DNA of 64,000 nucleotides from Acanthosepion esculentum (taxonomy: Eukaryota; Mollusca; Cephalopoda; Sepiida; Sepiidae). Shown one piece after another: positions 1 to 11,011 of the stretch. Every line of letters starts with the position of its first letter. The first letter of the stretch is position 1. The stretch spans positions 9,130,861-9,194,860 of the forward strand of contig OZ038498.1 in NCBI GenBank assembly GCA_964036315.1, in the 5' to 3' direction. The translations under genes were made by a program, and so were the position numbers. The notes beneath the pieces were generated by a model, which did not search any database, was not told where the DNA came from, and was given only the letters and a program-made list of their open reading frames with translations.

Positions 1-206
1 GGAACATACTTGGGAAGAGTAACTGATTACCTATAATATTTAAATGTTTATATGCATCACTGTCAACACATTGCGTCACAGTGTCCGTTATGATAATGGA
101 ATACTGTTCTCAGTTGTTTACAAAGCGAAGATCTGCCTCTGATAGAGCAGTGTGTTATGAATAATCAAGACTGGTCTTTGAGAGAACTATTTCTGTTTAC
201 TGGGAC

Positions 207-825
207 TGTAGCGGACACCCTGTCGTATATGACGATGTCACAAGGAGCCCGCCACATTTTTACTTTGTGATCTGACCAGGCGAAACAATATGGACAACAG
301 AACGAAGATGTGTATAATTTACGCTGGGTTTATTGACTGACGGAGAAAAGTATATATATTGGTAATGCTGACGGTTGGGCGTTGAGGTCTGGCGTTCCAG
401 TTGAGTCATTGGTTCGACGTTGCTGATGCGGACGCTCGGGTTGAGTGTTAATGTGTGGCTGCTCCGGTCGTGTCGACAGTTGGAGGTCGATGATGCGGAA
501 CATCCCGTAGTGATCACTAACAAACAGTAGACGGGAAAGGTTGGTTGGTGCGGTTGCTCCGGTCGTGTCGACGGTTGGAGGGTGATGATTGCGGTTGCTC
601 CGGTCGGTACTGACCGGTCGGCGCTGATACGGTCGGTACTGACCGGTCGGCTCTGACTCGGTCGGTACTGACCGGTCGGCGCTCATATACGACACGGGGG
701 CGCTCGGGCCATCGCGCCCCCCTCCGCTACAGGACTATAAAAGGACACTGAAACGCGAACCTTGTATTCTCAGTTAAATAAACCTTTCTTAAAGCCTACA
801 CCTGCGTACTTTTGTCATTATACAG
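207..825 (+). mobile_element. LTR-like sequence (solo LTR candidate)
   Basis: The stretch starts with TGTAGCGGA and has the inverse complement TCCGCTACA at 723-731. The four bases GGAC lie on both sides of 207-731, as a short target duplication would. Just beyond sit a TATA-like TATAAAAGG (about 736) and an AATAAA (about 776), the order expected of U3-R-U5, and the sequence then ends in TACA near 825. Two end models are therefore possible (207-731 with a duplication, or 207-825 with promoter and polyadenylation signal). Inside are three 29-bp units at 601, 630 and 659 containing GGTCGGTACTGACC. No gag/pol follows, so at most it is a solo LTR. Confidence 0.45.
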
Positions 826-832
826 TGTACAA

Positions 833-1580
833 GAGTAATTGGAAAAAATATATTTAAAAATAGGTTCAGTGTGTCGTGCTAGACAGTTTTTCTTTCCTGA
901 ATCTATCTCACATATCTGTAAGTCTCCCATTTGTCCATACCTCGTATATTGCTATCACATACGGTCCGATGCTCCTGCTATATTTTTAGAGATCCTTGAT
1001 AAAATCCAAAGAAGAATCAGTAATATTATTGGTCATGATCTGGCGTCTCGGCTTCAGTCACTTTCCTACCTCCATAAGGTTTCCCCGTGTCTTTTCTATA
1101 AATACTTTCATGGTAATTGTTCGGGTGAGCTCTTCGCTGTGGTACCTAGACATTTAAAATTTAAGCACAGTACTAAATTAGCAACAAGGTCTCATCAATT
1201 TACAGTTAAATTGGCTAGACGTAACCGTAAGTGCAATGCTAACATTTTTTCTCGCACGTCTCGCTTGTGGAACTCTCTTGCGGCTCCATGCTTTCCAGCC
1301 AACTTTGGTCTTCAAAAATTTAAATGCAATGTCAATAGTTATCTACTGTCTTCCTGATTACTCTTCACTTGTTCTCGCTCGTTAATAATGGTTCTGTTAA
1401 CTGATCTTTCATACTAAGTAACCTCTTTTGTTTTGCTTGGATTGATTCAGATAAATAATATGACGTCTTTTTAATGGCATGGGTAAAATAAATATTAAAT
1501 AGAATAAAAATAAATTTAATATAATAAAAAATACAAAGAAATATTGGGTAGGAATAAAAAAAATAAATAAATAAAGGGCC
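833..1580 (+). pseudogene. LINE reverse transcriptase C-terminal remnant
   Basis: An open stretch of about 172 codons (839-1357) encodes the post-polymerase part of a non-LTR retrotransposon protein. Signature segments are LDKIQRRISNIIG, the FYKYFHGNC block and SRLWNSL near the C-terminus. The same order recurs in at least seven other fragments in this window (for example 40535, 45040 and 58420), so this is the dominant LINE family here. It lacks the endonuclease and the catalytic palm, so it is a 5'-truncated copy. An A/T-rich tail with AAATAAATAAATAAA ends it near 1580. The clade (jockey/CR1-like) is inferred only. Confidence 0.75.
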
Positions 1581-1589
1581 AACTCCTCA

Positions 1590-2405
1590 ATAGTGATGTG
1601 AATAAACGTCGGGATATTAATAAACTAATGTTTGTTTATATGAAAGGATATCTGCATTTTTCTAAAGTAACAAAACCCAAAATTAAAAGCATTTTCTCAT
1701 TTATAACTCGATTCTAAATTAAACGATGTTTCAATTAAAGTCAATTACAAGAAGTAAAATTATTAAAATAGTATTAAAAGTTTTTCGACATAATTATTAA
1801 AATAAAAGTATTAAAGTAAAAGTATTAATGAACCAATGTTTGTTTATATGAAAGGAAATCTGCATTTTTCTAAAGTAACAAAAACCTTTAATTAAACGCA
1901 TTTTCTCAAGTAACTCGATTCGAAATTAAACGGCGTTTCAAATCAGGTGAATTACAAGAAGTAAATATAAAAATCAGTAAAAGATTTCACTGGAGCCAAA
2001 CATTTTCACTCTGCCGTAGACAATAATAAAACAGTAGAGTCTGATGGAAATGTTATTGGTGTATTTTAAAAGCTTTTACAGAGTATTTTAAATATAAAAC
2101 TATTTTAATGACTAGAATTAATACTTGTCATTTAGATTTCATGAATTTGAGGGAATTTTGTAAAGAAATCTTATTGAACTTATTCTGGAGAATATCAAAA
2201 GTTCTTTAAAAATAATGTATTGCTGCTATTTTTCGTATTTGTAGGAAATATCGGACAACAACAAAAATACCTCAACAAAATGGAAGCAAGATATTTTTTA
2301 TCGCATAAAAAGGTTTTATTTAAACCTATTGCTAAGCATAATTCTCCTGTTGAACACATTAATTCAGTTTGAAAATGAATTAGAAATTAGCCCCTCTTTT
2401 ATAGC
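1590..2405. repeat. AT-rich spacer with a 137-bp direct repeat
   Basis: No coding potential is visible. Bases about 1622-1760 and 1828-1965 are two copies of one sequence in the same orientation (shared blocks TTTGTTTATATGAAAGGA and CATTTTTCTAAAGTAAC), about 206 bp apart and some 10% diverged. The remainder is AT-rich without a recognised element. Confidence 0.6.
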
Positions 2406-2409
2406 ATCT

Positions 2410-4375
2410 AATTTTACACTGACACATATATCGTCACGAGTTCAGTAACCCTTTTGGGTCAAAGTGTCACCACACATACTGTCACATATATCGTCACGAG
2501 TTCAGTAACCCTTTAGGGTCGAAGGTTCACCACGCGTACTGTCACATCTATCGTCACGAGTTTAGTAACCCTTTAGGGTCATAGGATTACCACACATACT
2601 GCCACATATTGTCACGAGTTCAGTAACCCTTTAGGGTCGAAGGTTCACCACACGTACTGTCACATATATCGTCAGAAGTTCAGTAACCCTTTATGGTCGA
2701 AGGGTCACCACACGTATATCGTCACGAGTTCAGTAACCCTTTAGGGTCGAAGGTTCACCACGCGTACTGTCACATCTATCGTCACGAGTTTAGTAACCCT
2801 TTAGGGTCGTAGGATTACCACACATACTGCCACATATTGTCACGAGTTCAGTAACCCTTTAGGGTCGAAGGTTCACCACACGTACTGTCACATATATCGT
2901 CAGGAGTTCAGTAACCCTTTAGGGTCGAAGGTTCACCACGCGTACTGTCACATCTATCGTCACGAGTTTAGTAACCCTTTAGGGTCGTAGGATTACCACA
3001 CATACTGCCACATATTGTCACGAGTTCAGTAACCCTTTAGGGTCGAAGGTTCTCCACACGTACTGTCACATATATCGTCAGGAGTTCAGTAACCCTTTAT
3101 GGTCGAAGGGTCACCACACGTATATCGTCACGAGTTCAGTAATCCTTTAGGGTCGAAGGTTCACCACGCGTACTGTCACATCTATCGTCACGAGTTTAGT
3201 AACCCTTTAGGGTCGTAGGATTACCACACATACTGCCACATATTGTCACGAGTTCAGTAACCCTTTAGGGTCGAAGGTTCTCCACACGTACTGTCACATA
3301 TATCGTCAGGAGTTCAGTAACCCTTTATGGTCGAAGGGTCACCACACGTATATCGTCACGAGTTCAGTAATCCTTTAGGGTCGAAGGTTCACCACGCGTA
3401 CTGTCACATCTATCGTCACGAGTTTAGTAACCCTTTAGGGTCGTAGGATTACCACACATACTGCCACATATTGTCACGAGTTCAGTAACCCTTTAGGGTC
3501 GAAGGTTCTCCACACGTACTGTCACATATATCGTCAGGAGTTCAGTAACCCTTTATGGTCGAAGGGTCACCACACGTATATCGTCACGAGTTCAGTAATC
3601 CTTTAGGGTCGAAGGTTCACCACGCGTACTGTCACATCTATCGTCACAAGTTTAGTAACCCTTTAGGGTCGTAGGATTACCACACATACTGCCACATATT
3701 GTCACGAGTTCAGTAACCCTTTAGGGTCGAAGGTTCTCCACACGTACTGTCACATATATCGTCAGGAGTTCAGTAACCCTTTATGGTCGAAGGGTCACCA
3801 CACGTATATCGTCACGAGTTCAGTAACCCTTTAGGGTCGAAGGTTCACCACGCGTACTGTCACATCTATCGTCACGAGTTTAGTAACCCTTTAGGGTCGT
3901 AGGATTACCACACATACTGCCACATATTGTCACGAGTTCAGTAACCCTTTAGGGTCGAAGGTTCACCACACGTACTGTCACATATATCGTCAGGAGTTCA
4001 GTAACCCTTTATGGTCGAAGGGTCACCACACGTATATCGTCACGAGTTCAGTAATCCTTTAGGGTCGAAGGTTCACCACGCGTACTGTCACATCTATCGT
4101 CACGAGTTTAGTAACCCTTTAGGGTCGTAGGATTACCACACATACTGCCACATATTGTCACGAGTTCAGTAACCCTTTAGGGTCGAAGGTTCTCCACACG
4201 TACTGTCACATATATCGTCAGGAGTTCAGTAACCCTTTATGGTCGAAGGGTCACCACACGTATATCATCACGAGTTCAGTAACCCTTTAGGGTCGTAAAC
4301 TCACCACACGTAATGACACATATATTGCCACGAGTTCAGTAACTCTTTACGGTCGAAGGGTCACCACACGTACTG
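2410..4375 (+). repeat. Satellite array, about 57-bp monomers in a 228-bp higher-order unit
   Basis: About 34 head-to-tail copies of a 53-60-bp monomer with the core GAGTTCAGTAACCCTTTAGG. Four variant monomers (ending TTCACCACGCG, ATTACCACACA, TTCTCCACACG and GTCACCACACG) recur in fixed order. The marker TATATCGTCACGAGTTCAG appears at 3121, 3349 and 3577, a period of exactly 228 bp. The first and last units are more diverged, as expected for unequal exchange acting on the array centre. It lies downstream of the last visible exon of lipase A, either in its next intron or beyond the gene. Confidence 0.93.
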
Positions 4376-4577
4376 AGAGCATAGCAGCAGCGGTAGTGCG
4401 TTTTCAGTCTGGTTTTTAATTAAGTTTTCCTTCACCTAGACTGGTTAAATGAACAAGAGAGTCCAGTCAGCTCAGCCATTCAACCCGCGTATCTTGTGCG
4501 AGGAAAGTATTTATGCCAGAGTCAACGGACTGAACTTGGCCGAAATTCAAACTCGGTTCGCTGATTTCTTTCTTCCG

Positions 4578-4655
4578 AGTCGCTAACCCCAACCCCAGCC
4601 CTAACCTCTATCCACAAGTCCTAACCCCAACCCTAACAAAACCCTAACCCCTAAC
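4578..4655 (-). repeat. Degenerate telomere-like (CCCTAA)n stretch
   Basis: About 75 bp of imperfect CCCTAA/CCCCAA units (CTAACCCCAACCC, CCCTAACAAAACCCTAACCCC) shortly after the satellite. It reads as an interstitial TTAGGG-type repeat on the minus strand. TTAGGG is the usual telomere unit in most animals, including molluscs. Confidence 0.6.
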
Positions 4656-4787
4656 CTGGACTGATGACAAATATAGTGTGAGGAGTTTATAGAACTTCGA
4701 AGATATTTCCAACAGCAAAATTCCCACGCTAATGTAATTTTGCCTGGCTTCCAATTAAAAACTAGCAACATTTATTGATATTATAAA

Positions 4788-4812
4788 CATATATATATAT
4801 ATATATATATAT
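4788..4812. repeat. (TA)n microsatellite
   Basis: Pure alternating A/T directly beside the 3' end of a minus-strand LINE remnant. The same pairing of retroelement tail and (TA)n recurs elsewhere in the window. Confidence 0.9.
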
Positions 4813-4815
4813 TTA

Positions 4816-5280
4816 TCATTCCGCTCAAACAAGGCAACAAAGCCACTAAGACGCAGTGAGTTACTAATTGTGAAAGAATATAAGAAAATAAAAGCATTAT
4901 TAAGATGCGGGAACAATAAAAAGAACAGAAATTAAGAAGACAAACGATAACAGTTGATATTGTATTTAAATTTTTGATAATCAAAGTTGACTGGAAAGCA
5001 AGAAGCCGGAAGAAAAGTGTGAGAAAAGAAACTGTCAGCATAGAACTTACGGTTCCATCTCGCCATTTCAACTGTGAAATGATGTGACATTGCCACCAAT
5101 CTAGTAATGCATTTTAATTCATAGAGTTTAGTTACCATGGAGGAAAGTTCATCAGAAAAATTACCATGAAAGTATTCATAGAAAAGACACAGAGAAGCCA
5201 CTTTACGGTGGTGGAAAGTGATTGATGTCAGGGGTCAGGACCAGTGACGCTGGAAATGTGTCTTTGGATTTTATGAAGGA
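4816..5280 (-). pseudogene. LINE 3' remnant (dominant family)
   Basis: On the minus strand the sequence reads from a KIQRH-like segment through FYEYFHGN to the family's C-terminal block KFKYNINCYRLSS, then the 3' UTR signature complementary to AAGCCACTAAGACGCAGTG. Frameshifts split it. It carries no polymerase domain, so it is a short dead copy in the 5'-truncated pattern. Confidence 0.7.
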
Positions 5281-5513
5281 TCTAGAAATATATATCATTT
5301 TGACTTTTCTTTTATTTTGCAAAGAAATGTTAATAAGTAAATTCCGAGAACGGTTTTAGACAATTATTGTTTAAACATTTTCTTTGAAAATCACATCTTC
5401 GTAAAATTCTTAAATATCATAGCATTGGTTTTAAGAAAACAACAACTGCACTTTTTTGCTTTAATTCAAACTTTTCGACAAGGAGTTTACACTTATTTTA
5501 TATGAGAGAAATA

Positions 5514-5880
5514 CAGGGTGTCCATAAAGTTCGGGTGCACTTTAAAAAATTTATAACTTTATTTGTATTTGCGATAGAAATAATTTGTAAAAAGGATTAG
5601 AAAGAAGTAAATCTATATTTTTTAAGGTTTTATTGAAATTTTATTTAAGTTTCAACATGTCCTCCATCATTAGCAATACAAAGGGTAATACGATTTTGCA
5701 GTTCACGGAAAACATTTGTCAACTGATTTACAGTAATGCCTGAAATCACATTAGTTTTTTTAGCTATACTTAAAACCAGGTACATTAAACTTTATAACAT
5801 ATTTTACAAATTATTTCTATCGCAAATACAAATAAAGTTATAAATTTTTTAAAGTGATCACTTACTTTATGGACAGCCTG
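5514..5880 (-). mobile_element. Mariner/IS630-type deletion derivative (MITE)
   Basis: The 367-bp element starts CAGGGTGTCC and ends GGACAGCCTG, flanked by TA at 5512-5513 and 5881-5882. Its inverted repeats extend about 85 bp with few mismatches. The interior on the minus strand still encodes the last ~35 codons of a transposase (VNQLTNVFRELQNRI, then a terminal GGHVET and stop). This shows descent from an autonomous mariner-type element by internal deletion. It cannot transpose alone. Confidence 0.8.
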
Positions 5881-5884
5881 TATT

Positions 5885-6345
5885 TAAATGAAGCTGAGCT
5901 GGCAATCTTCAATAATATATTTCTAGTTTATGGGTATGTTTAAAAATGTTTTTATTTAAAGTTTAAATTATATGGATGTAATTAGTTAAGACATATTCTT
6001 CAGTACTTTGGCAGCAGAAGTTAGAACTCAGCAAAACGAGTAAAGATTTTCCTGCTAATCTATTGGCTGTAAATAGATTTTAAATATTATTTTGTTCATA
6101 TCCGTTTCAACTCTTGAAGTCATATTCAGATATTTGTAATCTAAAGTTAAAATTAAGAAAATGCCAATAATGCAATGCATTATAATCATAATTCCATAAC
6201 AAGTCACCTTTTACGAATAAGTAGTTTAATTATAGAATCCGTTTTACAGAACTTCGAATTAAACGGTTTTATAAAACAGATTGCTTTAGGTGCATAAGAA
6301 TTGTATATATTATACTATCACAAACATTATTGAGGGGAAAAACAG
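5885..6345. other. No recognisable feature
   Basis: AT-rich sequence without coding potential, terminal repeats or tRNA-like boxes that I can see. Confidence 0.5.
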
Positions 6346-6348
6346 ACT

Positions 6349-6460
6349 TCGACGTGGTGCAATGCTTAGCAAGCTTATCTCACTAGATTAATTACGACTG
6401 AATAGTGACTTTGATGGTGTCCCATACTTTCGGCCTTGTGCCACATCTAAACTACCCACA
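6349..6460 (+). repeat. tRNA-derived SINE, family 1 (truncated)
   Basis: Diverged copy of a family seen also at 28880 and, inverted and doubled, at 45545-45815. It has an A-box-like TGGTGCAATGCTTAG, a weak B-box region, and the diagnostic tail segment CATACTTTCGGCCTTGTGCCAC. RNA polymerase III promoter function is inferred from the family and not intact here. Confidence 0.6.
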
Positions 6461-6984
6461 TTATTGATGGGAAAAGGACCGCGTATAGTTTCTTTAATAA
6501 AAATATTTGGATTCTGGTGAGAATATATCCTGACATGCATATTAGTAGAAATAAGACGAATACAGTAAAATTTCCTAATTATACTTTAATTAACTCACAG
6601 TTAGGTCGCTTTAAATTGAGAAAAATCAAATATGAAAATAGCTCTAAGAATTATTAAGTTTTGGCAATGTTTCAAGAAAGGACAGCAGCAAGATACTGTA
6701 AAACATAACTTCATCCAGGCAAGTCCAAACTTTTTTTATAAAACTTTGTAATGTGGCATTATCAAAACATTAATTAATGTATAACATAGTGAATAAATAC
6801 AAGACACACACACATATTATCATCTGAACCCCGCATAGACAAACGAGAATTATTATGCACTTACATAAATTACGCATACGAACGCTAATTGACAAGTCAA
6901 ATTTTGCTTAACTATTCAAAATCAAACACAAGAATTAAAATAAAACTAGAAACTGTTTTCAATATCTCTGTTGTGGAGATGATC

Positions 6985-7125
6985 ACGCCTCTCCAGAATA
7001 GGACAGTCCGTCCTGGGTAAGATGATAAACTACATCCGCGTCCAGGGTAAGACGATAAACTACGTCTAACAACAAGGTCTCTGATCAGGAGGTTTTGAGG
7101 AGCGTGGAACCACCTCTTAATTGCG
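6985..7125 (+). repeat. Interspersed repeat R1, 5' part
   Basis: Shares GATCAGGAGGTTTTGAGGAG and GATAAACTAC blocks with copies at 10258, 16785 and (inverted) 50857. It is cut short at ACCACCTCTTAATTGC, where the palindromic tRNA-like SINE at 7127 begins, so the SINE probably inserted here. Confidence 0.65.
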
Positions 7126-7126
7126 G

Positions 7127-7385
7127 AACCGTCATATAGCCTGACGTGCTTTTACCGATTGAGCCACAGAGGAGCGTTTCGGTTCCGTATAGGATACAGG
7201 TTGGATTCCTGTCGGAGGACGCATATTTACTATGAAAATTCCACGGGCATTCAGGCCGGTAAATGTTGTTAATACTGTTTATTATAAACAGAGCATTTAC
7301 TTAAATATTTGTATCTATAAAAAGATTGTATAAACTATAAAATTATCTTAAAATAATTGTCGGACTTTGTACATTTCATAATGTG
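7127..7385. repeat. Class II-tRNA-like SINE, inverted/rearranged copy
   Basis: Bases 7127-7185 carry the tRNA-like 5' half in minus orientation (CCGTCATATAGCCTGACG then GCCACAGAGGA). Bases 7187-7235 carry the 3' half in plus orientation (GGATACAGGTTGGATTCC then TGTCGGAGGAC). The plus half continues into the body CATTCAGGCCGGTAAATG and tail TTGTCGGACTTTGT. This is the same palindromic layout as at 46132-46630 with most of the left arm lost. Confidence 0.7.
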
Positions 7386-7386
7386 T

Positions 7387-7390
7387 GACG

Positions 7391-7443
<53 letters not shown>
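7387..7443. repeat. (TA)n microsatellite
   Basis: About 28 uninterrupted AT units directly following the SINE tail at 7385. Confidence 0.95.
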
Positions 7444-7445
<2 letters not shown>

Positions 7446-7916
7446 ATTAAGTAGGAATTCTTAGAATCAATGTGGCATTGTGGTGTATGTGTGTGGTAGT
7501 GTTGCGAATGAGACGTTTTGGTGAAAGGGACAATGTACGAATGATTGGGTCAGTAAGGGGGTCTATGTTAACGATAAGACATGTGAAAACCCATTTCCCA
7601 ATTTTGCTAAGGTGGCTTATTTGTAGTTTCTTAGAATAAATACCAGGAAAGAAAAGGTAGAAAGTTAAAGTTCCATTCTATCTGCCTACTACTGCTTAAT
7701 TCATTCTGTGGAAAAAATGAATTGTTCGCCAGAGAAAAAGATTACAGTGAAAGAAACACCGAATAAATTTAAAAAAATAATAAATTAATTCACGAATATT
7801 TTCTCAGGAGTTGCGAAAATGTACAAAGTCAAAGGCATTTTTTTAAATTAAAAAAATGTGATACTAGTGTTTAAGCATAAAAGAAAGATAACCTTTGCTG
7901 CGTTGGAGTCTATATA

Positions 7917-9145
7917 CAGGGGTTGGACAAAATAATTGGAACAGGTGCAAATTCCACTCCTATATTTCAAATACATATTATATTAAGAAATGTAACTAAA
8001 ACTTCGTAATTGCAGGTTATATTTATTGTAAATACGTTTATTTATCCAATTTATTGTCTTTAGAATTTAGTAAAATTTAAGCTAAATGCGTGAATTCTCT
8101 GAGTTCGAAAAAGAGCAAATTGTTGGAGCTCGCTTGACAGAAGCCACGATCATTGAGGCTGCTAGAACTTTTTGGTTTTTCAAGAGCTACCATATCAAGA
8201 ACTATAACGCAATTCGAGAAACAGGGCAAATCCCCTAGCAACCGTAGCAATTTGGGCTGGACTTGCAAACTTACTGACATGGACCGACGTGCATTGAAAC
8301 GCAATGTGGCAAAAAATCATCGGACTACTACGGCCAAAGTGACTGCTGAGTTGAATAATCATCTGAATAGTCTAGTGTCTACTAAAACTGTTCGTCGTGA
8401 GCTCCTTAAGGCTGGATATCATGGAAGAGCCACCGTAAGGAAACCTCTTCTCTCCACTCGCAACATTCAGAAGAGGTTGAAGTGGTGCAGAGATCACAAT
8501 GCCTGGTCTGCAGACCAATGGAAGCAAGTCATATTCTCAGACGAGTCCAGATTTTCTCTTTTCCCAACTTCAGGACGAGTTTATGTGTGGAGGCAGCCCA
8601 AAGAAGCTTACAACCCTGACTGCCTTCTTCCAACTGTGAAGCATGGAGGTGGATCCGTAATAGTTTGGGCCGCTATAAGATGGAAATGTCTCGGTCCAAT
8701 AATTGCCCTGCATGGTAGAATCAACAGCAAAGATTACCTGAATATTTTGGGAGGTCATGTTCATCCAATGGCCCAGACTTTATTCCCTGATGGTAACTGC
8801 ATTTTCCAAGACGATAATGCTCCAATACATACCGCTCAAGTGGTTAAGAATTGGTATGAAGAGCATGAAAGTGAGCTGGAACATATGGAGTGGCCTCCCC
8901 AATCTCCAGATATCAATATTATTGAACATTTGTGGTGCATTTTGGAGCGACAAGTTAGGAGCCACTATCCTTCACCGTCGTGTCTTAAAGAGCTGGAGCA
9001 GGTGTTAATGGAAGAATGGCTGAAAATTCCTCTGGGTGAAGCCAGGAAGCTGTATGATTCCATTCCTACGTATTAAAGCTGTATGTGAGGCTAATAAATT
9101 TTCTTTGAATTTAACAAGTGTTTCAATTATTTTGTCCAACCACTG
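7917..9145 (+). mobile_element. Tc1/mariner transposon, nearly full length
   Basis: The 1229-bp element begins CAGGGGTTGGACAAAATAAT and ends with the inverse of CAGTGGTTGGACAAAATAAT. Terminal repeats are about 31 bp, and TA sits on both sides (7915-7916 and 9146-9147). One transposase gene lies inside. A second, truncated copy begins at 63608. The intact ends and single frameshift suggest fairly recent activity of the family. Confidence 0.93.
8085..9076 (+). pseudogene. Tc1/mariner transposase, one frameshift near the N-terminus
   Basis: The protein opens at ATG 8085 (FSEFEKEQIVGAR), but an extra base near 8163-8175, judged against the copy at 63820, shifts the frame. The rest (8153-9076, 307 codons) is open. 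An N-terminal paired-like helix-turn-helix (AATISRTI-type segment, FEKQGK) is followed by the DDE nuclease: first Asp in IFSDESRF, second in FQDDNAPIH, Glu in INIIEHLW. Counting residues, 36 lie between the second Asp and the Glu, which fits the DD36E (Incomer) group, whereas classical Tc1 has 34. The role is cut-and-paste excision and integration at TA. The frameshift probably disables it unless translation starts at 8153 without the first helix. Confidence 0.9.
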
Positions 9146-9249
9146 TAGGTTAGAAATCCGTGGGGTTATTGAAAACTAGATTATTTAGAATGTGTCAAGT
9201 CAGCGTTTTATATTAGAAAGAAAAATAATATCATTTATGTGAAGATTTT

Positions 9250-10111
9250 TTAACTGGGTTGAATGACTGCCTCCTACCACATGCATATTCCCTACCAATT
9301 CCAGCTGATATATTTACCAAATTAAATGGTGCTAATTTTTTTTTCAATAATTGGCCTGTCTTCAAATCCAATTGGATAAGGAATGCCAGACGTTTTTGAC
9401 TATTAATACGAATAAAGGTCTCTACAAGTTTAAAAGATTAACGTTTAAAATTTAAAATAGTACGAAATGGAATTGGTCGGCGAAATATCAGAGATTTTTC
9501 GAATTAATTAAAAAAATAGCTCTAAATTCAGAAATATCGCTGACACATTACGACTCGCACCGACAGATGATAATAGGGTCGGACGCGAGCGAATACGGCA
9601 TAGGAGAGGTAATAGGCCATACATTCGAAGACGGTAGAGTGAAAACAGTCGCTCACGCTTCAAGAAGTTTGACAAATACGGAAAAATGCTGCAGTCAAAT
9701 TGAAAGGGAAGCGCTTGCTATAATTTTTGCTGTAAAGAAATTTCACCTGATGACATTAGGAAGAAAATTCATACTGTAAACTGATCATCGTCCATTATGA
9801 AGTTTACTCGGTTCTAAGGAAAGGATTCCTGCGCACACTGCAAACAGACTACAGCGTTGGGTTACGATTTTGTTGAACTATGAATTCAAGATGGAATATC
9901 TAAAATCAAAGAAATTGGGACATGCAGATGGCTTGTCCAGATTAATATTGAAATGTGAAAAAGGTTTTCAAGATGCTTTGATTGCATCGCTGGAATCCGA
10001 AAGCGAACTTAGAAGCCTAGAAAAATTACCGTTTATGATAGACGATATGAAAATTCATTATAAAAATGATACGTTTCTTCAAAATCTATGAATGATATTA
10101 AGTCAAAGATA
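9250..10111 (+). pseudogene. Ty3/gypsy-type pol remnant (RT start and RNase H)
   Basis: Fragments of a retrotransposon polyprotein in shifting frames. An RT fingers segment (KLNGANFF, then FLTINTNKGLYKF) lies at about 9310-9450. A jump skips the RT palm with its catalytic YxDD. RNase H follows at 9567-9940 (GSDASEYGIG, IEREALAIIFAVKKFH, LGHADGLSRL). Stops at about 9778 and 9797 and a large internal deletion make it dead. No LTRs were recognised. The assignment rests on RNase H motifs typical of Ty3/gypsy. Confidence 0.8.
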
Positions 10112-10257
10112 GGGAAGCTAAAATTCAATCCGCTAACAATCAAGTTACATCGCTGAAAAAAAGATTCGGATATTTAAAAACCAAATATCGAATAATAACT
10201 AATTGCAAAAAATAATTTTATTAAAAAAAACATTTTTACACTACAGTACCGGATATG

Positions 10258-10625
10258 AAGATAAGCGTCCGGTAGCAATTCCTCTGATCGGGAGATTGGA
10301 GGTTTTAAGGGGCATGGAACCACCTCTTAATTGCTGTTGTTCCCAGGTCCACCCTGACGTGAGGTGGTAGCACCTGTTAGGGTCCCAGCTACGGGAAAAT
10401 TGTGAACACTCAAACAAAAACACTATGAAAGTATAAAAATACATTTTCATAGTAAAAATACTAGCAATATATTTTCATATAAAAATATGACCAACAATAC
10501 ATATTTATAGTAAAATGACCAACAATACATTTTATCTGTAGTCGAAGGCATACAATTACTTTCAAAATATATTGTATTAAATAAGCTATAGAGGTAGATA
10601 TGCCGCTAAACAAAATCAAACAATA
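10258..10625 (+). repeat. Interspersed repeat R1, longer copy
   Basis: Contains GGCATGGAACCACCTCTTAA, GTGGTAGCACCTGTTAGGG, the block AACACTATGAAAGTATAAAA and several copies of a short AGCAATACATTTT-like unit. It ends with AAATAAGCTATAGAGG, a diverged version of the 3' end seen at 17116. No coding capacity; see 16785-17170 for the best copy. Confidence 0.7.
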
Positions 10626-11011
10626 TTTTTCGACTAAAAGGGAGATTAACAAATTTATTTACCTTGCTTCAATGACAAAAATGGGATTTTTAAAAGTCCG
10701 CCGGATGCTAATTTCTGTAAATATAACGAAATGTTTGTACACTCCCTGAAGAATTTACTTGGAAAGTTTTGGCACCGAGTAAACGCTGTCCAGAAATCTG
10801 AAGTAAGAGAAATCTACACCAAAGAACTTAATCTTTGTCCAGACGAAATATAGTTTAAATATTCTTTTTTATCTCCTTAATAGACTGCAACCAAGAGACT
10901 GAGCTATTGTTAACTTGACGTTTTCTTTGTAACTTTGCACATCTGAGCAAATTAAAATTAGATTAAGAGAATTGTATAGCTTTAGAGTGTTTTGAGATGG
11001 AAAATACTCAC

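Noticed and set aside
2410..4375. CRISPR-like array
   Set aside because: No unique spacers: the whole length is repeated and the context is eukaryotic.
4560..4660. Possible true chromosome end
   Set aside because: Only about 75 bp of degenerate repeat, with unique sequence on both sides.
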